From Nocardioides acrostichi (GTDB lineage Bacteria > Actinomycetota > Actinomycetes > Propionibacteriales > Nocardioidaceae), in NCBI RefSeq assembly GCF_015319165.1, contig NZ_JADIVZ010000010.1:1-64000 (forward strand): a stretch of DNA of 64,000 bases, given 5' to 3'. This document shows, piece by piece, positions 47,786 through 56,742 of this stretch. Numbering within the stretch: position 1 is the stretch's first letter; each line of letters opens with the position of its first letter. A model generated the notes under the pieces. That model saw nothing but the letters and a program-made list of their open reading frames with translations, searched no databases and was not told the origin of the DNA. Made by a program: the position numbers and the translations under genes.

Positions 47786-49324
47786 CCCCAGCGCCGTGCC
47801 CTCGGGTGCGTGCAGCCGCACCATGAACCGGCGGGTGTGCGCGGGTACGGCGTCGCGGGTCAGCAGGCTGACGCCGACCATGGCGACCAGCGCCACCGGC
47901 ACGCTCCACGCGGCTGGACGGCGCAGCAGCGCGTCGAGCCAGAGGTCGCTCGGGTCGGTGTAGAGGGTGAGCAGGCTGGCCAGCCCGGACCCCACGCCGC
48001 CGACCACGAGCCCGGCCAGCGCGCCGGTGGCCGTGAGACCGCGCCACCAGATGCCCAACACCAGCAGCGGGCAGAACGTGGAGGCCGACACGGCGAACGC
48101 CAGGCCGACGGTCGTCGCGACGCCGACGTCGCCCCCGGTCAGGGCCACGACAGCAGGCACCGCGACGGCCACCAGCGCCCCGAGGCGGAACGCGGTGACG
48201 CCGTCGAGGCGACGGCGTCCGAACGAGCGACCGGTGACGTCCTGGCCGAGCACCCCGGCGATCGCGATGACCAGACCGGAGGAGGTGGAGAGGAAGGCGG
48301 CGAACGCGCCGCCGACCACGAGGCCGGTGAGCACGGTGCCGCCCCAGCCCGGCACCATCAAGCCGGGTAGGGCGAGCACCAGCCCGTCGGAGCCGCGTTC
48401 GACGAGGTGCGGGGCGTAGACGCGGCCCAGGGCGGCGTACACGGGGGGCAGTAGGTAGAACACGCCGACCAGGCCGAGCACCAGCAGCGTGGTGCGCCGG
48501 GCCGCCCTCCCGTCGGGGTTGGTGTAGAAGCGCACCACGACGTGCGGGAGGCCCATCGTGCCCAGGAAGGTCGCCGCGATGAGTGAGTAGGTGAGGTAGA
48601 GGCCGATGGTGCCGCCCTCGGCGATCGGGTTCGACCAGGCCAGCGTCTCGGTGGGGTAGGCGGGGTCGCCGAGCACGCCCGGCGCGGGAGCGGGTCGTCC
48701 GTCGCCGAACCACACGAGCAGCAGGACCACGGCCGGCACCAGGAGCGCGGTCAGCTTGAGCCAGTACTGGAAGGCCTGCACGAAGGTGATCGAGCGCATG
48801 CCGCCCGAGGCGACGTTGACGAGCACCACCAGGCACACCACGACCGTGCTCTGCCACGGCGGGCCACCGATGGCCGCCGCCAGCACCACGCCGGCACCCT
48901 GGAACTGCGGCAGCAGATACAGCCAGCCGATCGCCACCACCAGTACCGAGCACGCCCGACGCACCGTGCGTGAGGCGAGCCGCGCCTCCGCGAAGTCGGG
49001 CAGGGTGAAGGCGCCCGAGCGCCGCAACGGTGCCGCCACCAGCAGGAGCAGCACGAGATAGCCCGCCGTCCAGCCGACGGGGTACCAGAGCATGTCGGCG
49101 CCGAAGGTGAGCAGCAGTCCGGCGGCGCCGAGGAACGAGGCGGCCGAGAGGTACTCACCCGAGATCGCGGCCGCGTTGAGGCGGGGGCTCACCGAGCGTG
49201 AGGCGACCATGAAGTCGCTCGTGGTGCGCGAGATCCGGAGTCCGTAGACCCCGATGCCCAAGGTGGCGGCGGTCACCACGAGCATCGCGACGACGCCCGG
49301 CGCGGCATCCACCCCGGGAATCAC
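47771..49324 (-). CDS. second SSS-family monocarboxylate symporter
   Basis: A 517-residue symporter of about 13 helices, paralogous to the one at 34878: RSVSPRLNAAAISGEYLSAA, SFLGAAGLLLTFGADMLWYP, GGMRSITFVQAFQYWLKL, TMGLPHVVVRFYTNPDGR. GTG at 49324 overlaps the stop of the small upstream protein. With a two-component system in the same operon it is likely a substrate-induced carboxylate importer like MctC; the substrate is not inferable. Confidence 0.9.
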   Translation of the reverse strand: MIPGVDAAPGVVAMLVVTAATLGIGVYGLRISRTTSDFMVASRSVSPRLNAAAISGEYLSAASFLGAAGLLLTFGADMLWYPVGWTAGYLVLLLLVAAPLRRSGAFTLPDFAEARLASRTVRRACSVLVVAIGWLYLLPQFQGAGVVLAAAIGGPPWQSTVVVCLVVLVNVASGGMRSITFVQAFQYWLKLTALLVPAVVLLLVWFGDGRPAPAPGVLGDPAYPTETLAWSNPIAEGGTIGLYLTYSLIAATFLGTMGLPHVVVRFYTNPDGRAARRTTLLVLGLVGVFYLLPPVYAALGRVYAPHLVERGSDGLVLALPGLMVPGWGGTVLTGLVVGGAFAAFLSTSSGLVIAIAGVLGQDVTGRSFGRRRLDGVTAFRLGALVAVAVPAVVALTGGDVGVATTVGLAFAVSASTFCPLLVLGIWWRGLTATGALAGLVVGGVGSGLASLLTLYTDPSDLWLDALLRRPAAWSVPVALVAMVGVSLLTRDAVPAHTRRFMVRLHAPEGTALGSPRP

Positions 49325-49680
49325 GAGTCGACCTCCTCCATCAGCCCGGCGAAGGCGTCTTCGTTGCGCTCGGCTCGACGGCAGAACCACCAGCCCAGGC
49401 CGACGAGCAGCGGGTACGGCGCGACACCCAGCAGCACCCAGGCCACGGGCACGCCGCCGACCCGGAGCGAGGGCAGCGCGGGCACGGTGAAGAACAGCAG
49501 CGGCACCGACCCGAGCACGAGCAGCGTGACCCCGAGCACCCGCAGCGCGGTGAACAGCTGCTCGCGCAGCAGGGAGTCGACGTAGACCCGCCCCAACGGC
49601 GTCTCGGCCTCGACCTCGCGCACCGGTGCCGTGCGCGTGCCGCGTCGCGGCGGCCCCGTGACCCGCACCCGCTCCGCCAT
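49321..49680 (-). CDS. small two-helix membrane protein, symporter partner
   Basis: A 119-residue protein with a basic N-terminus and two helices (FTALRVLGVTLLVLGSVPLL with FFTVPALP, and VAWVLLGVAPYPLLVGLGWW). It resembles the small DUF485/DUF4212-type partners of SSS carriers in size and layout, though the sequence is not clearly either. It is coupled to the symporter by a GTGA overlap. Confidence 0.8.
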   Translation of the reverse strand: MAERVRVTGPPRRGTRTAPVREVEAETPLGRVYVDSLLREQLFTALRVLGVTLLVLGSVPLLFFTVPALPSLRVGGVPVAWVLLGVAPYPLLVGLGWWFCRRAERNEDAFAGLMEEVDS

Positions 49681-49690
49681 CGCGGCCCGC

Positions 49691-50461
49691 CTACCTCGGT
49701 CCGGACGCGCGACGCAGCAGCAGATCGCGCAGCTCGCGCGTGTGTCGCCGGCTCACGGCCAGCTCGACCCCGGGGGCATCGGGCCGTCCCACGACGACCG
49801 AGCAGCGCCCGGCGTCCATGCGCACCTCCCGCACGTGCGGCAGCGCCACCAGCAGGGAGCGGTGGATGCGCAGGAATCCGGCATCCCCCCACTCCGCCTC
49901 GAGCGTGGTGAGCGGGGTACGCACCAGGTGCGAGCCGCCAGGGGTGTGCAACCGCGCGTAGTCGCCCTGGGACTCCACGTGGGTGATCTCGCTGCGGCGC
50001 ACGAAGCGGGTGACCCCGCCGAGCTCGACCGGAACCTGCACCTCGGATGCCGCGCGCGGCGTCGCGTCGAGGTCTCGGCCCGCGTGGCCCAGCCGTCGTA
50101 CCGCCTCGGAGAGTCGCTGCGCGCGCACCGGCTTGAGCACGTAGTCGACCGCCTGGAGCTCGAACGCCTCCACGGCGTGCTGCTCGTGGGCCGTGACGAA
50201 CACGATGGGCGGCGGCTCCTTGAACCGGCTCAGGACCGAGGCGAGCTCCAAGCCGGAGAAGCCGGGCATCGAGATGTCGAGGAAGAGCGCGTCGAGGTCG
50301 CTCTCCTGGAGGATCCGCAGTGCTTCGGTGGCGCTCGTGGTGGCGAGCACCTCACCGACTCGATCGTCGCCGCGGAGCAAGAAGGTGAGCTCGTCGAGAG
50401 CGGGCCGCTCGTCGTCGACGACCAGCACGCGTAGTCCTGCGACGGTGGCCGTGCGAGTCAT
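49691..50461 (-). CDS. LytTR-family response regulator
   Basis: The 256-residue protein has a receiver domain with Asp16/17, phospho-Asp62 (LFLDISMPG), Thr90 and Lys110, a short linker, and a LytTR DNA-binding domain from about 150 (RFVRRSEITHVESQGDYARL, FLRIHRSLLVALPHV). It overlaps the histidine kinase stop as ATGA. Downstream are the symporter genes it presumably controls. Confidence 0.95.
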   Translation of the reverse strand: MTRTATVAGLRVLVVDDERPALDELTFLLRGDDRVGEVLATTSATEALRILQESDLDALFLDISMPGFSGLELASVLSRFKEPPPIVFVTAHEQHAVEAFELQAVDYVLKPVRAQRLSEAVRRLGHAGRDLDATPRAASEVQVPVELGGVTRFVRRSEITHVESQGDYARLHTPGGSHLVRTPLTTLEAEWGDAGFLRIHRSLLVALPHVREVRMDAGRCSVVVGRPDAPGVELAVSRRHTRELRDLLLRRASGPR

Positions 50462-51570
50462 GCGTGCACCCCCGGCGTGAACTTGGGCACCCGGACGATC
50501 ACCTTCGTGCCGGCGCCGGGCGCGGTCTCGACGACCAGGCCGTAGTCGTCACCGTAGACCGCGCGCAGCCGCGCGTCGACGTTGCCGAGCCCCACGGAGT
50601 CCAGGGACTGGTCGCCGGCCAGCACCCGCCTGATGTGGTCCGGATCCTCGCCCGCGCCGTCGTCGTCGACCTCGATGACCGCGTCGGTGCCGACGTCCTT
50701 GGCCGTGATCTGGATCCGGCCGCCGCCCGCCTCGGAACCCTCGAGCCCGTGCCGCACCGCGTTCTCGACCAGGGGCTGGACACAGAGGAACGGCAGCGCG
50801 ACCCCGAGTACCTCGGGAGCCACCGAGAGCGTCACCCGAAGACGGTCCCCGAAGCGTGCCTGCTCGAGCAGCAGGTACTGCTCGATCGAGCGCAGCTCCT
50901 CGGCCAGGGTCGTGAAGTCGCCGTGCCGGCGGAACGAGTAGCGGGTGAAGTCCGCGAACTCGAGCAGCAGCTGGCGGGCGCGGTCGGGGTCGGTGCGCAC
51001 GAAGCTGGCGATGGCGCCGAGGGAGTTGTAGACGAAGTGCGGGCTGATCTGGGCGCGCAGCGCGCGCACCTCGGCCTCCATCAGCCGGGTGCGCGAGCTG
51101 TCGAGCTCGGCGAGCTCGAGCTGCCCCGACACCCAGCCGGCGACCTCCTCGGTGGCGCGCACGAGGCCGGCGGTCGTCTCCGGGGCGAGGGCGGCCAGGG
51201 TGCCGACGACCCGGTCGTCGACGACCAGCGGGCTCAGCACGGCCGTGCGGGCAGGGCAGCTGCCGACCACGCAGTGCAGGTCGTGCCGGTCGAACGCGCG
51301 CGTGCCGGGCCGTTCGAGCACCAGTGCCACCAGCGACGGCACCCGGTCGTGGTGCTGGTCACCGGCGCCGTCCCACGCGAGCAGGCCGGTCGTGTCGGTG
51401 AGCGCCACACCCGGCGAGCCCAGCAGGGTGCGCAGGTGCCGGACGGCGCGCTCGGCGCTCGCGGCCGTCAGGCCCTCTCGCAGGGCCGGGGCCGCCAGGG
51501 CCGCGGTGTGCAGGGTGCGGAAGGTGAGTCGGTCGGCGTCGGTGCCCAGCCGGCGTCGGAACCTGGACAC
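50458..51570 (-). CDS. LytS/YehU-type histidine kinase without membrane segments
   Basis: Start GTG at 51570 gives 370 residues; longer frames are antisense to a methyltransferase gene. A GAF-like domain (about 35-155, with RHDLHCVVGSCPARTAVLSP) precedes the His_kinase domain with His178 (LRAQISPHFVYNSLGAIASF) and the ATPase with PLVENAVRHGLEG and VGLGNVDARL. No membrane helices, so it senses a cytoplasmic signal, in contrast to LytS. It pairs with the overlapping response regulator. Confidence 0.92.
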   Translation of the reverse strand: MSRFRRRLGTDADRLTFRTLHTAALAAPALREGLTAASAERAVRHLRTLLGSPGVALTDTTGLLAWDGAGDQHHDRVPSLVALVLERPGTRAFDRHDLHCVVGSCPARTAVLSPLVVDDRVVGTLAALAPETTAGLVRATEEVAGWVSGQLELAELDSSRTRLMEAEVRALRAQISPHFVYNSLGAIASFVRTDPDRARQLLLEFADFTRYSFRRHGDFTTLAEELRSIEQYLLLEQARFGDRLRVTLSVAPEVLGVALPFLCVQPLVENAVRHGLEGSEAGGGRIQITAKDVGTDAVIEVDDDGAGEDPDHIRRVLAGDQSLDSVGLGNVDARLRAVYGDDYGLVVETAPGAGTKVIVRVPKFTPGVHA

Positions 51571-51592
51571 GCCTGCTCCCCGGACGCTGGCG

Positions 51593-52492
51593 TCAGCGGA
51601 AGTCGATGAGCAGCAGACCGTCGTCGACCGCAGCCTGCGGGGCCTTGGCCAGCTCGACCTCGATGCGACGGATGCTGCCGGTCGTGATGACCATGGGGGA
51701 GTCGTGCGCATCGGACGGCGCGTCGGGCGGATCCTCGACCGGGTTCGTCGTCGGCAGGACCCGCGCCCGGCGGCACCGGGTGAGGTAGGGCAGCAGCATG
51801 CCGTCGACGCCGCCGCGGCCGTACTCGTCGAAGAGCGCCCCGGCCGCGTGGCGTCGCTGCTCGGCGGACTCACGGTCGAGGGTGCACACACCCGAGCGCG
51901 AGGTGACGAGATCCTGCAGCGACTCGCGGTCGACGTGCTGGCGGTGCCGGAAGGTGGTGTGCTCGGCGTCGGCGAAGAGATCGGAGGTGGCCGCGAGCAG
52001 GTCGGCGGGGTCGGCCGGGTGGGCGGAGTCGATGATGCGGCCCAGGCGACGCACCCACGGGATGCGCTCGTCGCGCTCGTTCCATGCGATGGCCAGGTGA
52101 CCACCCGGGCGCAGCACGCGAGCGATCTCGGGCAGGGCCAGCTCGAGGTCGAACCACTGGAAGCCCTGGCCGACGACGACCACGTCGGCGCTGCGGTCGC
52201 CGGCCGGGATCTCCTCCGCGCTGCTGAGGCTGCTGCGCACGCCGGGCAGCTCGCTGCGCAGCATCGCCAGCATCTGCTCGTCGGGGTCGCACGCGTGCAC
52301 GTCGTGGCCGAGCTCGACCAGCGGGCGGGTCAGCTTGCCGGTGCCGGCACCGAGCTCGAGCACGCTCGATGGCTGCTCACCGGCCAGCCACGCGGCAGCC
52401 TCCAGCGGGTAGCCCGGGCGACCGCGGTGGTAGGCCTGCGCGACCGCGCCGAAGCTCCGGGCGGGGTCGGCTGGCTCCGCGGTCGAGGTCAT
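51593..52492 (-). CDS. class I SAM-dependent methyltransferase
   Basis: A 299-residue protein with the SAM motif I VLELGAGTGKLTRPLVELGH, HACDPDEQMLAMLR and VVVGQGFQWFDLELALPEIA with RVLRPGGHLAIAW, a UbiE/COQ5-like layout. The C-terminal ~60 residues are extra and low-similarity. It lies 22 bp before the kinase on the same strand, possibly an operon. A -10 box TAGGCT (52504-52499) sits six bases before the ATG. Confidence 0.88.
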   Translation of the reverse strand: MTSTAEPADPARSFGAVAQAYHRGRPGYPLEAAAWLAGEQPSSVLELGAGTGKLTRPLVELGHDVHACDPDEQMLAMLRSELPGVRSSLSSAEEIPAGDRSADVVVVGQGFQWFDLELALPEIARVLRPGGHLAIAWNERDERIPWVRRLGRIIDSAHPADPADLLAATSDLFADAEHTTFRHRQHVDRESLQDLVTSRSGVCTLDRESAEQRRHAAGALFDEYGRGGVDGMLLPYLTRCRRARVLPTTNPVEDPPDAPSDAHDSPMVITTGSIRRIEVELAKAPQAAVDDGLLLIDFR

Positions 52493-52498
52493 GTGCGA

Positions 52499-52557
52499 AG
52501 CCTAGTGAGATCCGGCCCGCAGGTGGTGGCGCCGCGCGGCGCGGCGGTCCGTACCCT
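52499..52557. promoter_or_regulatory. divergent leaderless promoter pair
   Basis: TAGGCT on the minus strand (52504-52499) is six bases before the methyltransferase ATG, and TACCCT on the plus strand (52552-52557) is six bases before the GTG at 52564. The two -10 boxes are 47 bp apart. Confidence 0.5.
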
Positions 52558-52563
52558 GCTCGG

Positions 52564-53289
52564 GTGACCGCGCCCGACCCGCTCGCCTGGCTCGTCGCCC
52601 TCGAGGGCGTGCCCAGCGGCTTCGCCTCCGCCCGCGACGGCATCGACGCGCTGTTGCGCGACCGCGGCCTGCGCCGCACCGCGCCCGAGCTCACGGTCGA
52701 GTCGCTGCTGCGCGGCGCCCACTCCTCGGCCGTGCTGGAGGGTTCCGGCTCCTCCCTCGACGAGGTGCGCGACGGCGCGGGCGACGACGTGGCCGCGGAC
52801 GCCGTCCGGCTCTCGGTCGACCTGCTCGCGCTGGTGCCGGTGCTGCGAACGGCGCCGCTTCAGGCTCTCGCCCGGCTGCACGCCGTGGCGGCGCGCGGTC
52901 GGGTGCTCTCCGAGGACCTGGGGCGTCCTCGCGACGCAGAGGCCGCCGAGCGGCTGCGGGGGCTCGCATCGCTGCTCACCGTCGAGACGGCCGCGCCCGC
53001 CCTGCTCGTCGCGGCGCTGGTGCACGCCGACCTGGCCACCGCCGCGCCGTTCGCCTCGCACAACGGACTCGTCGCCCGGGCTGCGGAGCGGCTGGTGTTG
53101 GTCGCGCGAGGGGTCGACGAGAAGTCGCTGCTGGTGCCCGAGGCGGGCCACCTGATGGTGCGCGAGGCCTACGAGTCGAACCTGCGCGGCTATGCCTCGG
53201 GCTCGAGCTCCGGAGTGCACTCCTGGCTGCTCTACGCCGGCGAGGCCTACGCCGCCGCGGCCGAGCTCTCCCCGGTGCGGGCTCCGTAG
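52564..53289 (+). CDS. degenerate Fic-fold protein
   Basis: A 241-residue helical protein. Residues 161-172, APFASHNGLVAR, align with the Fic loop HPFxxGNGRxxR but lack the catalytic His (Ala161), the first Gly (His166) and the anion-hole Arg (Leu169); P-F, N-G and the last Arg stay. Residues 55-60, SAVLEG, fit the class II inhibitory helix (S/T)xxxE(G/N). So it looks like a Fic relative that has lost AMP-transfer activity. Assignment by motif only. Starts with a leaderless promoter. Confidence 0.6.
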   Translation: MTAPDPLAWLVALEGVPSGFASARDGIDALLRDRGLRRTAPELTVESLLRGAHSSAVLEGSGSSLDEVRDGAGDDVAADAVRLSVDLLALVPVLRTAPLQALARLHAVAARGRVLSEDLGRPRDAEAAERLRGLASLLTVETAAPALLVAALVHADLATAAPFASHNGLVARAAERLVLVARGVDEKSLLVPEAGHLMVREAYESNLRGYASGSSSGVHSWLLYAGEAYAAAAELSPVRAP

Positions 53290-53615
53290 ACGTGCAGGTG
53301 GCCCCCAGGAGCTACACCGCTCCGGAGGGCCACCGCTGGACACGTGGACCGTCAGCTACCAGGCGTGCTTCTCGATAAGCCGGCCCCCGCGTGGAGCGGG
53401 AATGCCATGGCGCCCTGGTCAGAAGGGTGGATCGCCGCGTGGGTACCGGCGGCCACGTGTTCGTCTGTGGAGTTGTTCCCTCAGGTGTACTCCTGGTGTG
53501 ACCCAGAACACAAGAGCCGTCCGGCGTGTCGGGCCGTTGGTCCCGAGCGCGGTCAGGGCGGGCCGGTGTGGGTCGGGGCGGGTCAGGTCAGGCGGGTCAG
53601 GTCAGGCGGGCCAGG
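53290..53615. other. gene-free stretch with hairpin and repeats
   Basis: It holds a strong hairpin at 53297-53334 (16-bp stem with two mismatches, loop TACACC) that could end the Fic-like transcript, though no T-tract follows, then about 180 bp without recognisable features, and finally a 14-bp tandem repeat next to the HAD stop codon. Confidence 0.6.
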
Positions 53616-53618
53616 TCA
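53581..53618. repeat. 14-bp repeat abutting the HAD gene stop
   Basis: GGTCAGGTCAGGCG at 53581-53594 and 53595-53608, then a variant GGCCAGGTCAGGTCAGG. The stop codon of the minus-strand gene (53618-53616) lies inside it. Confidence 0.9.
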
Positions 53619-54401
53619 GGTCAGGTCGCGGCGTCGCGCGTTCCACCACAGGCCACCGGCGGCCAGCGCGCCGCCGACCGCCAGGGCGGCGACCGTGGGG
53701 CGGACGGCCGCGCGCACGCCGCCACGCAACGCGACCGGGCGCGTGAACACGAGCACCGGCCAGTGCCGCTCCTCGGCGATCCGGCGCAGATCCTTGTCGG
53801 GATTGACGGCGTGGGGGTGGCCGACGGCCTCCAGCATGGGCGCGTCGGTCACCGAGTCGCTGTAGCCGTAGCACTGCGCGAGATCCCAGCCGCGGTCCCG
53901 GGCGAGCTCACGGATCGCGTTCGCCTTCTCCTCGGCGTAGGCGTAGTACTCGATCTCGCCGGTGTAGCGACCGTCCTCCTCGGCGAGGCGCGTCGCCACG
54001 ACGCGGTCGACGCCGAGCATCGCGCCGATGGGCTCGACGACCTCGGTGCCGGAGGTCGACACGATGACGACCTCCCGCCCGGCCAGCTGGTGGGCCTCGA
54101 TGAGCTCGACCGCCTCGGAGTACACGAGCGGATCGACGATCTCGTGCAGCGTCTCGGCGACGATGTCGCGCACGGTCGCGACGTCCCATCCGGCGCAGAG
54201 CTGCGACATGAACTGCCGCATCTTCTCCATCTGGTCGTGGTCGGCGCCGCCGACGAGGTACATGAACTGTGCGTAGGCCGAGCGCAGCACCGCTCGCCGG
54301 GAGATGAGCCCACCGGCCTGGAACGGCTTGGAGAACGCGAGCGTGCTCGACTTGGCGATGATCGTCTTGTCGAGGTCGAAGAACGCCGCGGCGCCGGGCA
54401 T
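53616..54401 (-). CDS. HAD-IB family phosphatase
   Basis: The ATG at 54401 gives 261 residues; TATGCT is seven bases upstream, which favours it over an ATG 12 bases earlier. The HAD motifs are FFDLDKT (Asp9, Asp11), VSTSGTEVV and YGYSDSVTDAPMLE. A C-terminal hydrophobic segment (AALAVGGALAAGGLWWNARR) would anchor it. The group includes SerB-like phosphatases; M. tuberculosis Rv3661 sits in the same place next to ssd. Confidence 0.92.
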   Translation of the reverse strand: MPGAAAFFDLDKTIIAKSSTLAFSKPFQAGGLISRRAVLRSAYAQFMYLVGGADHDQMEKMRQFMSQLCAGWDVATVRDIVAETLHEIVDPLVYSEAVELIEAHQLAGREVVIVSTSGTEVVEPIGAMLGVDRVVATRLAEEDGRYTGEIEYYAYAEEKANAIRELARDRGWDLAQCYGYSDSVTDAPMLEAVGHPHAVNPDKDLRRIAEERHWPVLVFTRPVALRGGVRAAVRPTVAALAVGGALAAGGLWWNARRRDLT

Positions 54402-54514
54402 GCCCGCGAGCATACGCAGCGTCTCGCGTCCACAGGTCGGGTTCGTGCAGGCGATCTCCACAGGTGCTGTCGCGTCGCCCACTCGGCGAGACGTCGCGAG
54501 CCACTGTGGTTCGC

Positions 54515-55579
54515 ATGAGCGACACACGACCCCTGCTGATCACGAGCGACGCCCACCTCGCCGAGGAGGTGTCCCGCATCGCGGCCGCCGCCGGAGTCGA
54601 GCCCGGCGTCGTGAGCGATCCGCACACGGTGCTCCGACTCTGGCGCACGGCGCCGCTGGTGCTCGTGGGCGACGACATCGTCGAGTCGCTGGTGCGCCTG
54701 GCCCTGCCTCGTCGGCAGGGCGTGCACGTGCTCAGCACGGCAGCGGTGGCGGACTCCCTGTTCCGGCTCGCGCTGGCGGTGGGCGCCGAGAACGTCAGCC
54801 GGGTCGCCGAGTCGACCGACTGGCTGGTTGAGGTGCTGGCCGACCTGGGGGAGGGGCGGCCCACCTGGGCGCGGGTCATCGGGGTCATCGGCGGCGCCGG
54901 GGGAGCCGGTGCCACCACGTTGGCCTGCGCGCTGGGCCAGGTTGCCGCCGGCCGCGGGCGCACGCTGGTGGTCGACACCGACCCGCTGGGGCCGGGTGTC
55001 GACCGAGTGCTCGGCCTCGACGACACCGCGGGCGTGCGCTGGCCAGACCTGGCGCGCACCACCGGCCGGCTCAGCGCCCGCTCGCTGCGCGAGGCCGTGC
55101 CCCGACGTCAGCGTCTCGGGGTGCTCGGCTGGCCGCCGGGGACCGCGGAGTGCTCGCCGTTCGTGCTGCGCGAGGTGCTCTCGGCGGCCGCTCGCGGTCA
55201 CGAGACGGTCGTGGTCGACCTGCCCCGCACCCACCGTGAGGTCGTCGGCGAGGTGGTTCCTCGCTGCGACGTCGTGCTCGTGCTCGTGCCCGACCGCGTC
55301 ACCGGACTCGCGGCAGCCACCCGGTTGTGCCGGCGGCTCGACGACCCGGCGCGGGTGCGGTTGGTGCTGCGCGGCCCGGTGCTCGACGAGCGGGCGGCCG
55401 CGCGCGCCGCGGGGGTTCCGGTGGTGGGGGTCGTACGCGACCAGCGCGGGGTCGAGGAGAACGTCGACCTCGGCTTCGGCCCCCTGCGCGGTGACCGGGG
55501 AGCCCTGGCTCGCAGCGCCCGCGGTCTGCTGGGCGCCGTGACCGCTCCGGGTGCGGTCGGCGACGACCGGGTCGCTTGA
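54515..55579 (+). CDS. ssd: Ssd/CpaE-TadZ-like ATPase
   Basis: A 354-residue MinD/ParA-superfamily protein with a degenerate receiver-like N-terminus (about 1-120) and a deviant ATP-binding loop VIGGAGGAGATTLACALGQV lacking the classic GKT lysines, then VVDTDPLGPGVDRVLGLDD and TVVVDLPRTHREV. M. tuberculosis Ssd (Rv3660c) inhibits septation; the same protein type is TadZ/CpaE, which places Tad pili. It starts the tad cluster and overlaps or adjoins tadA. Confidence 0.88.
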   Translation: MSDTRPLLITSDAHLAEEVSRIAAAAGVEPGVVSDPHTVLRLWRTAPLVLVGDDIVESLVRLALPRRQGVHVLSTAAVADSLFRLALAVGAENVSRVAESTDWLVEVLADLGEGRPTWARVIGVIGGAGGAGATTLACALGQVAAGRGRTLVVDTDPLGPGVDRVLGLDDTAGVRWPDLARTTGRLSARSLREAVPRRQRLGVLGWPPGTAECSPFVLREVLSAAARGHETVVVDLPRTHREVVGEVVPRCDVVLVLVPDRVTGLAAATRLCRRLDDPARVRLVLRGPVLDERAAARAAGVPVVGVVRDQRGVEENVDLGFGPLRGDRGALARSARGLLGAVTAPGAVGDDRVA

Positions 55580-55596
55580 ACCCGCGTGCGCGAACG

Positions 55597-56742
55597 ATGA
55601 CCGACACCACCACCCTGGTCGACCAGGTGCGCGAGCACCTGGCCTCCAGTCCCGGCGCGCTCACCCCGCACCGGGTCGCCGAGGCCCTGCGCGCCTCCGG
55701 GCGCCCGGTGGGCGACGCCACCGTGCTGGCCGTCCACGAGGCGCTGAGCCGCGACGTCCTCGGGGCGGGCCCACTCGACCCCCTGCTCGCCCGACCGGGG
55801 GTCACCGATGTGCTGGTGAACGGGGCCGGGGGAGTCTTCCTCGACCGGGGGAGAGGGCTGGAACGCACCGACGTGACCTTCGCCGACGACGCCGCGGTGC
55901 GCCGTCTCGCCCAGCGGCTCGCGGCCTCGGCCGGGCGCCGCCTCGACGACGCCCAGCCCTACGTCGACGCACGGCTGAGCGACGGCACCCGGCTGCACGC
56001 CGTGCTCGCACCCTTGTCCCGACCGGGCACGGTGATCTCGCTGCGGGTGCCGCCGCGAGTCGCGTTCACCCTCGACGACCTCGTCGACGCGGGCTCCCTC
56101 CCGGCCGACGGCGCCCGACTGCTGCGGGCGATCGTCGCGGCCCGGCTGGCCTTCCTCGTCAGCGGCGGCACCGGCTCGGGCAAGACCACCCTGCTCTCGT
56201 GTCTGCTCGGCCTCGTCGACCCGGCGGAGCGCCTGGTCCTGGTCGAGGACTCCTCCGAGCTCCGACCCGACCACGCCCACGTCGTCGGGCTCGAGGCCCG
56301 CCCACCCAACGTCGAGGGCGCCGGCGCAGTCGACCTGCGCACCCTGGTGCGCCAGGCGCTGCGCATGCGTCCCGACCGGCTGGTCGTCGGCGAGGTGCGC
56401 GGCGGCGAGGTCGTCGACCTGCTGGCCGCGCTCAACACCGGGCACGAGGGAGGGTGCGGCACGCTGCACGCGAACTCCGCCGCCGACGTCCCGGCGCGAG
56501 TCGAGGCGCTCGCGCTGGCCGCCGGGCTGGGTCGTGCTGCGGCGCACAGTCAACTCGCTGCCGGCCTCCAGCTCGTCGTGCACCAGCGGCGTGACCGCGA
56601 CGGACGCCGCCGCGTCGCAGCCGTCTCCCTGCCCGAGCGCGACGACACGGGACTGGTGACGATGCGCACCGCCGTCCGCTTCGATGCCGATGGTCTGCAC
56701 GAGGGGCCGGGTGCCGACCTGCTCGCCGGGCTGCTCGGATGA
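55597..56742 (+). CDS. tadA: TadA/CpaF secretion ATPase
   Basis: A 381-residue type II/IV secretion ATPase. It has SRDVLGAGPLDPLLARPGVT, VNGAGGVFLDRGRGLER, Walker A (SGGTGSGKTTLLS), the Asp box (LVLVEDSSELRP) and Walker B (RMRPDRLVVGEVRGGEVVDL). The ATG at 55597 is preferred; a TTG at 55576 overlapping the ssd stop would add seven residues. It powers pilus assembly. Confidence 0.92.
   Translation: MTDTTTLVDQVREHLASSPGALTPHRVAEALRASGRPVGDATVLAVHEALSRDVLGAGPLDPLLARPGVTDVLVNGAGGVFLDRGRGLERTDVTFADDAAVRRLAQRLAASAGRRLDDAQPYVDARLSDGTRLHAVLAPLSRPGTVISLRVPPRVAFTLDDLVDAGSLPADGARLLRAIVAARLAFLVSGGTGSGKTTLLSCLLGLVDPAERLVLVEDSSELRPDHAHVVGLEARPPNVEGAGAVDLRTLVRQALRMRPDRLVVGEVRGGEVVDLLAALNTGHEGGCGTLHANSAADVPARVEALALAAGLGRAAAHSQLAAGLQLVVHQRRDRDGRRRVAAVSLPERDDTGLVTMRTAVRFDADGLHEGPGADLLAGLLG

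Noticed and set aside
53297..53334. Confident rho-independent terminator after the Fic-like gene
   Set aside because: The stem is strong but has mismatches and no T-tract, so it is only described as a hairpin.
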